A DNA stretch of 9,952 bases from Thioalkalivibrio sp. (GCA_003555285.1 PWGH01000160.1:1-9952), one strand, 5' to 3'. Shown: positions 1 to 7,530, counted from the stretch's first letter. The notes: generated by a model not told the origin, from the sequence alone. Made by a program: numbers and translations.

Positions 1-577
1 CGTAGGTCGGCTTGATCCCGGTCACGCCGCAGAAGGCTGCCGGCTGGCGGATCGAGCCGCCGGTATCGGTCCCGGTGGCCCCCGGCACCAGGCGCGCGGC
101 CACCGCCGCCGCCGAGCCCCCGGAGGAGCCCCCGGGCACCCGCTCCGGATCCCAGGGATTGCGCACCGGCCCGTAGTAACTGGTCTCGTTCGACGAACCC
201 ATCGCGAATTCGTCCATGTTGGTCTTGCCGAGCATCACCGCGCCCGCCGCATTCATGCGCTCGATCACCGTCGCGTCATAGGGCGCGATGAACGGGTCCA
301 ACATCTTCGAACCGCAGCTGGTGCGCACCCCCTCGGTGCAGAAGATGTCCTTCTGCGCCACCGGCAGCCCGAGCAGGGGCGCGGCCTCGCCCCTGGCCAG
401 GCGCCGGTCTGCGGCGTCTGCGGCCGCCAGGGCCGCCTCCGGGGTCGTGGTCACGAAGCTATTGAGCAGCGCGTCGAAGCGCTCGATGCGCTCCAGATAG
501 AACGCGGTCAATTCGCGGCTGCTGATGTCGCGGGCACGCAGGTGCCGGGCCCAGCCGGAGAGGGTATCGAGTGTCAT
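1..577 (-). CDS. gatA: Asp/Glu-tRNA amidotransferase subunit A, 5' part (cut by window edge)
   Basis: GatA is the glutaminase/amidase subunit of the GatCAB complex. It releases ammonia from glutamine, which GatB uses to convert Glu-tRNA(Gln) or Asp-tRNA(Asn) to the correctly amidated form in the cytoplasm. The first 192 residues are visible from an ATG at 577 ([13 protein letters not shown]...). The amidase-signature Ser-cisSer-Lys triad is present: Lys76 in LPVAQKD, Ser151 in GGSSGGS and Ser175 in TDTGGSIRQ, each three residues earlier than in well-studied GatA proteins, so the alignment is gapless. The rest of the protein lies beyond base 1. It follows gatC by 55 bases on the same strand, so the two are probably co-transcribed, with gatB expected further out. 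The Shine-Dalgarno sequence before the ATG is weak, and I see no damage in the visible part. Identification is firm; only completeness is unknown. Confidence 0.96.
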   Translation of the reverse strand, partial: MTLDTLSGWARHLRARDISSRELTAFYLERIERFDALLNSFVTTTPEAALAAADAADRRLARGEAAPLLGLPVAQKDIFCTEGVRTSCGSKMLDPFIAPYDATVIERMNAAGAVMLGKTNMDEFAMGSSNETSYYGPVRNPWDPERVPGGSSGGSAAAVAARLVPGATGTDTGGSIRQPAAFCGVTGIKPTY

Positions 578-632
578 GGCATTATTGTCCGTGGCTGGGT
601 CCGTCGCTGGGGCGCGGGGCGCGGGGCTCGGA

Positions 633-920
633 TCATTCGATCACGCGCGGCACGAGATAGAGACCGCCTTCGACGGCGGGGGCGAAGGCCTGGAACCGCT
701 CGCGCTGATCCACCTCGGTCACGGCATCCGGACGCAGGCGCTGCTCGGCATCGAGGGGATGCGCCATGGGCGCGACCCCCTCGATGTCGGCCTCGTTCAA
801 GGCTGCCACGAAGTCGAAGATATCGCTCAGGGCAGCCGCGTACCCCTCGGCCTCCCGGTCGTCCATGGCCAGGTGCGCGAGGTGCGCGATTTTTTGCACT
901 TCATCACGGTTCAGGGACAT
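633..920 (-). CDS. gatC: Asp/Glu-tRNA amidotransferase subunit C
   Basis: GatC is the small subunit that wraps around GatA and stabilises it against GatB in the tRNA-dependent amidotransferase. The protein is 95 residues, the normal family length. It opens with the characteristic [17 protein letters not shown] helix and ends with a segment rich in prolines and acidic residues, including the conserved [10 protein letters not shown] tail (family consensus FLVPKVIE or similar). It is first in the visible gatC-gatA operon and is divergent from mreB, with 125 bases between the start codons. No good Shine-Dalgarno sequence precedes the ATG; the bases just upstream are C/T-rich. A second aminoacyl-tRNA route through this complex suggests that the organism lacks GlnRS or AsnRS, or uses both routes; that part is inference. 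Confidence 0.95.
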   Translation of the reverse strand: MSLNRDEVQKIAHLAHLAMDDREAEGYAAALSDIFDFVAALNEADIEGVAPMAHPLDAEQRLRPDAVTEVDQRERFQAFAPAVEGGLYLVPRVIE

Positions 921-2092
<1,172 letters not shown>

Positions 2093-2107
2093 GCGTTCCC
2101 TCGGGCC

Positions 2108-2115
2108 GGAGGAGG
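2108..2115 (+). promoter_or_regulatory. strong Shine-Dalgarno sequence deciding the mreC start
   Basis: The bases GGAGGAGG, 16 bases after the mreB stop, form an unusually complete double anti-16S match. They end four bases before an ATC codon at 2120. No ATG, GTG or TTG in the mreC frame lies close downstream; the first one is GTG at 2174, 58 bases away and too far for this site to serve. The site therefore points to initiation at the ATC codon. Confidence 0.75.
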
Positions 2116-2119
2116 CGTC

Positions 2120-3007
2120 ATCGAAAAGCCGCTGTTCAGCCTCGGTGCCTCCCCGGTCCTGCGTCTGCTGACCGTGGTGCTGATCGCCCTCGCCCTGATG
2201 GCGCTGGATCATCGCCTGAACCAACTGCAGACCCTGCGCAGCCTGCTGGCCACGGTGGCCTACCCCGTCCAGCTGGGGGTGGATCTGCCGATCCGCGCGG
2301 GGCGCCGGGTGCTGGACTCCTTTTCCCGGCACGAGCAACTGGTGATGGAAAACCGGTTGCTGCGCTCCGACAACATGCAGCTGCGCGCCCGGCAGTTGCG
2401 CTTCGACGCCCTGCAGATGGAGAACGATCGGCTGCGGGCCCTGCTGCACACCTCGGCCCAGGCCACCGAACGCGTGCAGATCGCCAAGCTGCTGGCCGTG
2501 GATCTGGATCCGTTCCGACAACAGGTCGTGCTCAACAAGGGCCGGCTCGACGGCGTTTATCCGGGCCAACCGCTGATCAATGCCGACGGCGTGATCGGCC
2601 AGATCCTGAACGCCCATTGGGCGAACTCCACCGCCCTGCTGATCTCGGACCCCGGCCACGCCCTCCCGGTGATCGTCGCCCGCACCGGCCTGCGTTCGCT
2701 GGCGGTGGGCACCGGTAATCCACGGCGCTTGAACCTGCGTCATGTCCCGCCCCAGGAAGACATCGAGGTGGGCGATTTGTTGCTCACCTCGGGGCTGGGT
2801 GGACGCTTCCCGGCCGATTACCCGGTGGCCCGGATCGTCTCGGTCGAACATCAGCCCGGCCAGCCGTTCCTGCTGATCGCGGCCGAACCGCTGGCCGCCC
2901 TGGACCGCTCCCGCGAGGCCTTGTTGTTGTGGACCGAGGACGCGGAAGAGGATCCGGAAGAGCCCGTCTCCGAACCGCCGAACACGTCGCCGGAGGTCCG
3001 GGAATGA
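2120..3007 (+). CDS. mreC: rod shape-determining protein MreC (probable ATC start)
   Basis: MreC is a bitopic inner-membrane protein whose periplasmic part binds PBP2 and the elongasome. From the ATC at 2120 it has 295 residues: a short cytoplasmic tail starting MEKPLFSLGASP (E. coli MreC starts MKPIFSRGPS), one membrane helix at about 13-30, a coiled coil at about 68-110 with the heptad-like MENRLLRSDNMQLRAR, then the two beta-barrel-like domains to about residue 265, including the family motif SGLGGRFPADYPV (224-236). The tail after about 272 is acidic and proline-rich. The first conventional start, GTG at 2174, would remove the conserved N-terminus and half of the membrane helix, and it lacks a ribosome binding site. 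All codons from the mreB stop to 2174 are free of ATG, GTG and TTG. The gene ends in an ATGA overlap with mreD. Identity is sure; the non-canonical start is inferred. A base error in an original ATG is the alternative. Confidence 0.93.
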   Translation: MEKPLFSLGASPVLRLLTVVLIALALMALDHRLNQLQTLRSLLATVAYPVQLGVDLPIRAGRRVLDSFSRHEQLVMENRLLRSDNMQLRARQLRFDALQMENDRLRALLHTSAQATERVQIAKLLAVDLDPFRQQVVLNKGRLDGVYPGQPLINADGVIGQILNAHWANSTALLISDPGHALPVIVARTGLRSLAVGTGNPRRLNLRHVPPQEDIEVGDLLLTSGLGGRFPADYPVARIVSVEHQPGQPFLLIAAEPLAALDRSREALLLWTEDAEEDPEEPVSEPPNTSPEVRE

Positions 3008-3495
3008 ATCCTGCGGTCGGCATGCCGGTGCCCGTGGCGATCTCCCTGCTGATGGCCTACGGCTTGACGATCACCCCCCTTCCGGAACTGGTAGCGCCCG
3101 CACGCCCAGAATGGGTGCTGTTGGTCCTGATCTACTGGAGCATGGCCTTTCCGCGCCGGGTGGGAATCCTGACCGCCTTCGTGGCCGGTCTGTTCCTGGA
3201 TATCCTGCAGCAGCAGGTCCTGGGGCAGAACGCGCTGACGCTGGCGGTCGCCCTGTTCATCGTGCTGCAGATCTATCCGCGCCTGCGGGTGTTTCCGGTC
3301 TGGCAACAGGCCGTGGCCATCGCCCTTCTGGTCGCCCTGGTCCGGTTCCTCCAACTGTGGATCCAGGGTGCCACCGGCTTTCCACCGGACAACCTGCTGT
3401 ACTGGAGCCCGATCCTGACCAGCGCGCTGGTCTGGCCCCTGATCTATCACCTGCTGCGCGATGCCCGGCGACGCTGGCTCCTGCACCTGACCTGA
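3004..3495 (+). CDS. mreD: rod shape-determining membrane protein MreD
   Basis: MreD is a small polytopic inner-membrane protein that works with MreC in the elongasome; its precise activity is not established. The protein has 163 residues, the usual length, with about five hydrophobic segments (roughly 9-25, 36-50, 55-72, 76-92 and 103-121, with a further one near 137-151). The family signature FVAGLFLDILQQQVLGQNAL falls around 59-78, and there is an Arg-rich C-terminal tail. The start chosen is the ATG at 3004, which overlaps the mreC stop as ATGA and sits seven bases after GGAGG (2992-2996). The frame is open upstream to 2929, but that part lies within mreC. The overlap implies translational coupling. 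It is the last gene of the mre operon here: neither mrdA/mrdB nor maf/rng follows directly. Confidence 0.95.
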   Translation: MNPAVGMPVPVAISLLMAYGLTITPLPELVAPARPEWVLLVLIYWSMAFPRRVGILTAFVAGLFLDILQQQVLGQNALTLAVALFIVLQIYPRLRVFPVWQQAVAIALLVALVRFLQLWIQGATGFPPDNLLYWSPILTSALVWPLIYHLLRDARRRWLLHLT

Positions 3496-3510
3496 GCCGT
3501 TTCGAGGCCT

Positions 3511-3554
3511 TGCCGGCGGCGGCACCCGGGTGCCGGTGGCGGGGCATCATGCCC
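3511..3554 (+). terminator. palindromic hairpins after mreD (terminator-like, no U-tract)
   Basis: A perfect 16-base palindrome lies at 3520-3535 (left half CGGCACCC), which can fold as a six-base-pair stem with a CCGG loop. The flanks TGCC at 3511-3514 and GGCA at 3543-3546 could extend it imperfectly. Directly after it, GGGCAT (3542-3547) and ATGCCC (3549-3554) form a second inverted repeat around one central base. The position 16 bases past the mreD stop suits a transcript end. No T-run follows, so it is not a classical intrinsic terminator; a stabilising 3' hairpin or a protein site are alternatives. Confidence 0.4.
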
Positions 3555-3616
3555 ACCCGGGCAGCGGCCGGCCCCTGTGGACCACATGGGAACGCCGGAC
3601 TCTTTCTCCACTCAGA

Positions 3617-3622
3617 TAAAAT
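3617..3622 (+). promoter_or_regulatory. candidate -10 box for the DUF1244-rnd operon
   Basis: TAAAAT at 3617-3622 differs from the sigma70 -10 consensus by one base. It lies in a sudden A/T-rich patch 76 bases upstream of the DUF1244 start codon. At 17 bases spacing the -35 position reads GCCGGA, a poor match, so the call depends on the -10 and the composition alone. Confidence 0.35.
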
Positions 3623-3697
3623 GAAGAGAAAAGCGGCCAAAGAAAACAGCGTGGCCCGCGGACCACCCCCAACACGCAACCGGATGACCCCTTACCC

Positions 3698-4009
3698 ATG
3701 ACAGACAACCAACGCACCCAAATCGAAGCCGACGTCTTCCAGCGGCTTCTCCAGCACCTGGATGAACGCAAGGACGTTCAGAACATCGATCTGATGAACT
3801 TGGCCGGATTCTGCCGCAACTGCCTGGCCAAATGGGTTGTGACCGCCGCCGAGAAGCATGGAGAGACTCTGAATCTCGAACAGGCTCGGGAGATCGTCTA
3901 CGGCATGCCCTATTCCGATTGGAAGCGGCTCCACCAGCAGGAGGCCACACCCGAACAGGTCGCCGCCTTCACGGCCAAGCAAGGGACCACCGGTTCCCCC
4001 GATGCATGA
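3698..4009 (+). CDS. DUF1244 family protein (unknown function)
   Basis: This is a small soluble protein of 103 residues that I recognise as a DUF1244 member, a conserved proteobacterial family with no assigned function. The hallmark is the block DVQNIDLMNLAGFCRNC (residues 26-42), which holds a CxxC pair (Cys39, Cys42), followed by EIVYGMPYSDWK (65-76). The C-terminal tail after about residue 82 is polar and probably flexible. There is no signal peptide or membrane segment, and the protein is mainly helical by pattern. The ATG at 3698 starts the conserved region at the usual distance; its ribosome binding site is weak. The gene overlaps the first possible rnd start by eight bases, so the two are probably co-transcribed and translationally coupled. 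The CxxC could bind metal or be redox-active, but a lone pair in 103 residues does not prove either. Confidence 0.88.
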   Translation: MTDNQRTQIEADVFQRLLQHLDERKDVQNIDLMNLAGFCRNCLAKWVVTAAEKHGETLNLEQAREIVYGMPYSDWKRLHQQEATPEQVAAFTAKQGTTGSPDA

Positions 4010-4027
4010 TCACCCGATGCATGATCA
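3998..4027 (+). repeat. perfect 15-base tandem duplication over the rnd start codon
   Basis: CCCGATGCATGATCA occurs twice in a row, at 3998-4012 and 4013-4027. Each copy holds an in-frame ATG for rnd (4002 and 4017), giving the protein start MHDHP-MHDH. The first copy also carries the TGA stop of the DUF1244 gene (4007-4009). Fifteen bases keep the reading frame, so the duplication adds five residues without harm. Confidence 0.9.
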
Positions 4028-5183
4028 CGGCTTGATCGCAACGGAAACGGCGCTGAGGAGCCTGCTCGACGCTCTCGCGGGCAGCCCCTGGGTCGCCATC
4101 GACACCGAGTTCATGCGCGAAAAAACCTATTATCCGCGCCTGTGTCTGATTCAGATCGCCACACCCGAACACATTGCCTGCATTGATCCCCTGGCACTGC
4201 CGGATCTCGGTCCGTTGATCGGCTTGCTGCACGACCCTGAGATCCTGAAAGTTTTTCACGCCGCCAGCCAGGACCTCGAGGTGCTGTATCTGGTGACGGG
4301 TCGCGTACCCGCGCCCGTCTTCGATACCCAGATCGCGGCCAGCCTGTTGGGGCATGGGGAGCAGATCGGCTATGCCAACCTGGTCCAGGCCGTTTTGCAG
4401 CATGAACTCGACAAGACACAGTCGCGCACTGACTGGACCCGACGTCCGCTGAAACCCGAACAACTCAGTTATGCCCGGGATGACGTGCGCTACCTGACCC
4501 GACTCTATCTGGACTTGCAAAGCGAACTGGAAAACCTGGGGCGGATGACCTGGGTCCAGCCGGAAATGGAGATCCTGACCCGGATCGAGTTGTATCAGCC
4601 GGATCCCGGCAATGCCTGGCGGCGGGTCAGCGGACACAAGCGATTGAAGCCGGCCGAACTGGCGATCCTGAGAGAACTGGCCGCCTGGCGCGAAATGCAG
4701 GCACGGGAACTCGACCGGCCCCGCCGTTGGGTGGTCAGCGATGACGCCCTGCTGGCCATCGCCCGCGCACGACCCGGCCACCTCCAGGATCTGAACGCGC
4801 TGCGCGGCGCCCCGAAGGGGCTCAGCGACAACCAGTCGATGGAACTTCTGCAGGCCGTGAAAAAGGGCCAGGCCACTCCCCGGGAGGCCTGGCCTGCGTT
4901 AGCCAAGCGCCACACGTTGAACGAAGCGGAAGAAGTCCTCGCGGACGTCGGTATGGCGTTGCTGCGGGAGCTGGCCCGCCGACAACACATCAGTCCGGAG
5001 GCCGTCGCGGGCCGCAAGGATTTGATCGCGCTAATGCGCGGCGAGGACAATGCGATACTCGCTCGTGGCTGGCGCCAGCAAATTGCCGGTGCCCAGTTGC
5101 AACGCTGGTTTCAGGGCGAACACAGCCTGCACTGCGCAGGCACCCACCTCGAGTTGACCGGCGCCTTGACGGCCCCGGACTAA
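4002..5183 (+). CDS. rnd: ribonuclease D
   Basis: RNase D is a 3'-5' exoribonuclease of the DEDD family that trims the 3' ends of tRNA precursors and other structured RNAs in the cytoplasm. The protein has 393 residues (E. coli about 375). The exonuclease domain covers about 12-195. Its metal ligands are Asp34 and Glu36 (AIDTEF, Exo I), Asp91 (HAASQDLEVL, Exo II) and Asp161 with the general-base Tyr157 (YARDDVRYL, Exo III, DEDDy type), each six residues later than in E. coli. An HRDC domain spans about 213-292 (LKPAELAILRELAAWRE..., then LRGAPKGLSDNQ), and a second HRDC-like helical domain about 300-385. Two starts are possible, ATG 4002 and ATG 4017, created by a 15-base duplication; the second does not overlap the upstream stop. 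Neither has a clear Shine-Dalgarno sequence, which fits coupling to the DUF1244 gene. All catalytic residues are present. Confidence 0.95.
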   Translation: MHDHPMHDHGLIATETALRSLLDALAGSPWVAIDTEFMREKTYYPRLCLIQIATPEHIACIDPLALPDLGPLIGLLHDPEILKVFHAASQDLEVLYLVTGRVPAPVFDTQIAASLLGHGEQIGYANLVQAVLQHELDKTQSRTDWTRRPLKPEQLSYARDDVRYLTRLYLDLQSELENLGRMTWVQPEMEILTRIELYQPDPGNAWRRVSGHKRLKPAELAILRELAAWREMQARELDRPRRWVVSDDALLAIARARPGHLQDLNALRGAPKGLSDNQSMELLQAVKKGQATPREAWPALAKRHTLNEAEEVLADVGMALLRELARRQHISPEAVAGRKDLIALMRGEDNAILARGWRQQIAGAQLQRWFQGEHSLHCAGTHLELTGALTAPD

Positions 5184-5240
5184 TCGCCTCGGGCCCTTCT
5201 CGGATTCTTTCCGCTACCTCGATGGATCGACAGCCTGCCA

Positions 5241-5266
5241 CCGGGTGCGGGGTATCAATCACCCGG
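5241..5266. terminator. inverted repeat between convergent rnd and the coiled-coil gene
   Basis: CCGGGTG (5241-5247) and CACCCGG (5260-5266) form a perfect seven-base-pair stem with a 12-base loop, in the 120-base gap where transcription from both sides meets. It is symmetrical, so it could act on both strands. There is no T-run on either side, which makes it a weak candidate for intrinsic termination. Nothing else is seen in the gap. Confidence 0.35.
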
Positions 5267-5303
5267 CGATCGGCCTAGCGCCTTCGGAACGGGTCCCGAG
5301 GCC

Positions 5304-5747
5304 TCAGGCTGCGGTGTATACGCCGCGACGTGGCGACAGCAACCGCTCCTGACGCTTGAGGTACGCGAGGGTCTGGCTGATGTTCTTGGTATCGATCCCG
5401 GCGGCCTCGGCCTTTTCCCGTATTTCGGGCACCGTCATCTCGGGTTGCGTCGCGACGATGTCGCAGAGCTGTTGGCTGATGGTCGGGCCACCGCTGGCAC
5501 CGCGGCGTTGGGCCTCGGCGGCGCGGCCCTTGGGGACACGGCCACCCAATGCCTGGAGCTCCCGATCCAGTTCGCCCAGTTCCTTGCGGTGCCGCGCGAC
5601 CAGTTCCTTGCGCTGTGCCTTCAGTGCCTCGAGCTTCTCCCTGCGCTCCGCCTGTCGTTGTTCGATCTCATGCTGCTCCCGCTCCCGCGCCAATGCGTAT
5701 AATTCCTCGGCACTGAGTTCACTGATATTTTTCACTTCGATGTTCAT
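5304..5747 (-). CDS. coiled-coil / winged-helix protein, putative DNA-binding regulator
   Basis: I do not recognise an exact family. The protein has 147 residues. Residues 1-20 (MNIEVKNISELSAEELYALA) resemble the first helix of H-NS-type oligomerisation domains. Residues 20-67 are a highly charged, Glu/Arg/Lys/Gln-rich helix expected to form a coiled coil. A basic Gly/Arg/Ala linker follows (about 68-88). The C-terminus, 89-147, reads as a winged helix: TISQQLCDIVATQPEMTVPE, a helix containing DTKNISQTLAYLKRQ as recognition helix, and the wing LLSPRRGVYTA. This fits a dimeric cytoplasmic DNA-binding protein. The frame is open to 5840, but the start at 5747 is preferred because GGGGA lies six bases before it and the residues further upstream are unlike a domain. 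It is divergent from the sprT-like gene across an A/T-rich region and could control that promoter; that is inference. Confidence 0.8.
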   Translation of the reverse strand: MNIEVKNISELSAEELYALAREREQHEIEQRQAERREKLEALKAQRKELVARHRKELGELDRELQALGGRVPKGRAAEAQRRGASGGPTISQQLCDIVATQPEMTVPEIREKAEAAGIDTKNISQTLAYLKRQERLLSPRRGVYTAA

Positions 5748-5865
5748 TGATGGTCCCCGGTTGTTTTCTGGATACATGAATGACTTTCCCTCGGGGTTTT
5801 TTGTTCCATACAAATGGACGGATAGTGACCCATCCGACATTCTGTCCTGACGCTAGGTAGATTCA
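5748..5865. promoter_or_regulatory. A/T-rich divergent control region
   Basis: These 118 bases between the divergent coiled-coil gene and the sprT-like gene are clearly A/T-richer than the rest of the window, with a six-T run at about 5797-5802. Two adjacent inverted repeats are present: TCCAT (5805-5809) with ATGGA (5814-5818), and CGGAT (5819-5823) with ATCCG (5832-5836). Such a block is where both promoters and an operator would be expected. I could not pick a convincing -35/-10 pair on either strand. An AGG at 5855-5857 may be the sprT ribosome binding site. Confidence 0.45.
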
Positions 5866-6375
5866 ATGCGCCGATGCCTCGATGCAGATCAAGAACTGGC
5901 CATCCATAACGCCGCCGCCGGATTTTACACGCGGCTGAATGCGCTCCCTGCGCCAGAACTTCGCTTCGACTTGCGTGGCCGTTCCGCCGGGCAATGGCGA
6001 ATTCGCGGAGGCGTTGAAATGTTGCGTTTCAACACGGAGGCCTTCCTCCAGGATTGGCCCGAGCATTTCCCGGCCACCGTTGCCCACGAGGTCGCGCATT
6101 CGGTGGTCTATAGACGCTATGGCCTTGGAACCGTCCGCCCCCATGGCACGGAGTGGCGAGAATTGATGCAGCACCTGGGTTTCGCACCCCGGGTCACGCA
6201 CCAGACTCCCCTGACCGGACGGCGCACGCGCGTTTACCTGTATCAATGCCGCTGTAGAAGCCATCAGCTCGGCGCCCGCCGCCATTCTCTGGTGATACGC
6301 GCTGGCTATCGGTACACCTGCACGGCCTGCGGCGAAACCCTGACCTTTGAAAACCGGGTGCAATGGCGTGAATAA
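5866..6375 (+). CDS. sprT: SprT-family zinc metalloprotease
   Basis: This is a SprT-like protein of 169 residues (E. coli SprT about 165). The zincin motif HEVAH (His74, Glu75, His78) lies in FPATVAHEVAHSVVYRRYG, and the third ligand is probably His93 in VRPHGTEWRELMQHLG. The C-terminus carries the usual zinc ribbon: Cys128 and Cys130 in YQCRCRSHQLGARRH, then Cys152 and Cys155 in YTCTACGETL. The domain is shared with eukaryotic Spartan, which cuts DNA-protein crosslinks; in bacteria the role is not settled. No signal peptide is seen, so it should be cytoplasmic. The ATG at 5866 has AGG eight bases upstream. It is followed after 39 bases by waaF on the same strand, possibly one transcript, although the functions look unrelated. 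All putative metal ligands are intact. Confidence 0.9.
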   Translation: MRRCLDADQELAIHNAAAGFYTRLNALPAPELRFDLRGRSAGQWRIRGGVEMLRFNTEAFLQDWPEHFPATVAHEVAHSVVYRRYGLGTVRPHGTEWRELMQHLGFAPRVTHQTPLTGRRTRVYLYQCRCRSHQLGARRHSLVIRAGYRYTCTACGETLTFENRVQWRE

Positions 6376-6414
6376 AAAAGCCCACCCACGCGCCGCCATC
6401 CCGAGGTCACCGCT

Positions 6415-7530
6415 GTGAACACGACCGACCCGACCGATCCGCCGCAGGACCCGGCACCGGTATTGGTGATCGGACCCGCCTGGGTGGGGGACATGATCAT
6501 GGCGCAAAGCCTGTTTATCACCCTGCGTCGACGGCAACCGACTCGGGCGATCGATGTCATCGCTCCGGCCTGGAGCCTGCCGCTCCTCGAACGCATGCCC
6601 GAGGTCCGGCAGGCCATTGCCTTGTCCGCGGCACATGGTGAACTGGGTCTGCGCAAGCGCTGGCAACTGGGCCGTTCGCTGCGCGCGCAGGGCTATGGGC
6701 AGGCGATCGTGCTGCCCCGTTCACTGAAGGCGGCCCTGCCCGCGCTGGCGGCGCGGATTCCCCGTCGCACCGGGTACCGGGGTGAGTGGCGCTATGGGTT
6801 GCTCAACGACATTCGGCCGCTCGACAAACGGCGGCTCTACCGGACCGTCGATCGCTTTGTCCATCTGGGTTTGCCGACCGAGGCCGAGCGCCTCGAGGGG
6901 CCCAACGCGTTTGAGCCCCATGGGGCGTTCGAACCAGGCCAGCAGGCCGCAACCACCGCCGCGCCACCCCCACGGCTGCAGATTCCGGCCGGTGGCCCGG
7001 CTGCAGCTGCGGCGGCATTGCAGCTGAAGTTCAGCTCAGCGCCCGTGCTCGCCCTGTGTCCGGGCGCCGAATTCGGGCCCGCGAAACGATGGCCCGAGGC
7101 GCATTTCGCCGCGGTGGCCCGGGATCGCCTGCAGGCTGGCTGGGTGGTGTGGCTGCTCGGTTCCACCCGCGATCAGCCCATCACGCGCGCGATCGCCGCG
7201 ACGGCCCCCGGGGTGATCGACCTGGCCGGTCGCACCAGCCTGGCACAGGCGGTGGATCTGTTGTCCACGGCGCGTGCGGTGGTCAGCAACGATTCCGGCC
7301 TGATGCACGTTGCGGCCGCGGTCGGGGTGCCGGTCATCGCTCTCTACGGGTCCTCGGATCCCCGATACACACCACCGCTGAGCGCCAATGCCCGGATCCT
7401 GAGCCTGAACCTGGACTGCAGCCCTTGCTTTCAGCGCGAGTGTCCGCTGGGCCACCTGAATTGTCTGATCCAACTGCCGCCGGAGCGTGTGATCGCGGCA
7501 CTGGCTGCCCTGGAACCCGGTACCGCCTGA
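6415..7530 (+). CDS. waaF: ADP-heptose:LPS heptosyltransferase II
   Basis: WaaF (RfaF), a GT9 GT-B glycosyltransferase, adds the second L-glycero-D-manno-heptose to the LPS inner core on the cytoplasmic face of the inner membrane. The protein has 371 residues (E. coli 348). Conserved blocks are VLVIGPAWVGDMIMAQSLF (residues 16-34), CPGAEFGPAKRWPEAHF (215-231), LAGRTSLAQAVDLL (270-283), SNDSGLMHVAAAVGVPVIAL (291-310) and the Cys-rich CSPCFQRECPLGHLNC (335-350), which is common in Pseudomonas-like WaaF. The extra length is mainly an Ala/Pro-rich stretch at about 166-205, between the two Rossmann lobes. The start is GTG at 6415, seven bases after GAGGT (6403-6407), giving a proline/aspartate-rich lead of about 14 residues. 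It converges with the other heptosyltransferase gene, with 40 bases between the stops. Function is assigned with high confidence. Confidence 0.95.
   Translation: MNTTDPTDPPQDPAPVLVIGPAWVGDMIMAQSLFITLRRRQPTRAIDVIAPAWSLPLLERMPEVRQAIALSAAHGELGLRKRWQLGRSLRAQGYGQAIVLPRSLKAALPALAARIPRRTGYRGEWRYGLLNDIRPLDKRRLYRTVDRFVHLGLPTEAERLEGPNAFEPHGAFEPGQQAATTAAPPPRLQIPAGGPAAAAAALQLKFSSAPVLALCPGAEFGPAKRWPEAHFAAVARDRLQAGWVVWLLGSTRDQPITRAIAATAPGVIDLAGRTSLAQAVDLLSTARAVVSNDSGLMHVAAAVGVPVIALYGSSDPRYTPPLSANARILSLNLDCSPCFQRECPLGHLNCLIQLPPERVIAALAALEPGTA

Larger units (their letters stand above)
3496..3697. other. non-coding gap between mreD and the DUF1244 gene
   Basis: I find no gene in these 202 bases. The left half is very G/C-rich and palindromic, probably the 3' untranslated end of the mre operon. 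The right half, from about 3600, turns A/T-rich and contains a promoter-like patch for the next operon. The two parts are listed separately. Confidence 0.6.

Noticed and set aside
2851..3525. A 224-residue minus-strand open frame opposite mreC/mreD
   Set aside because: It is Gln/Asp/His-rich without domain pattern and lies fully over mreC and mreD, which are certain.
3496..3697. A possible small RNA in the mreD-DUF1244 gap
   Set aside because: Hairpins and a -10-like box are present, but there is no ordered promoter-stem-terminator arrangement and no T-run, so an RNA gene cannot be supported.
5748..5840. A longer version of the coiled-coil protein starting at 5840 or 5777
   Set aside because: The extra residues lie in the A/T-rich promoter-like gap and lack domain character, while the start at 5747 has a good GGGGA six bases upstream.
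5863..6666. A 267-residue minus-strand open frame opposite sprT and the start of waaF
   Set aside because: The plus strand carries an intact HExxH protease with zinc ribbon and a clear waaF; the antisense protein shows no motif.
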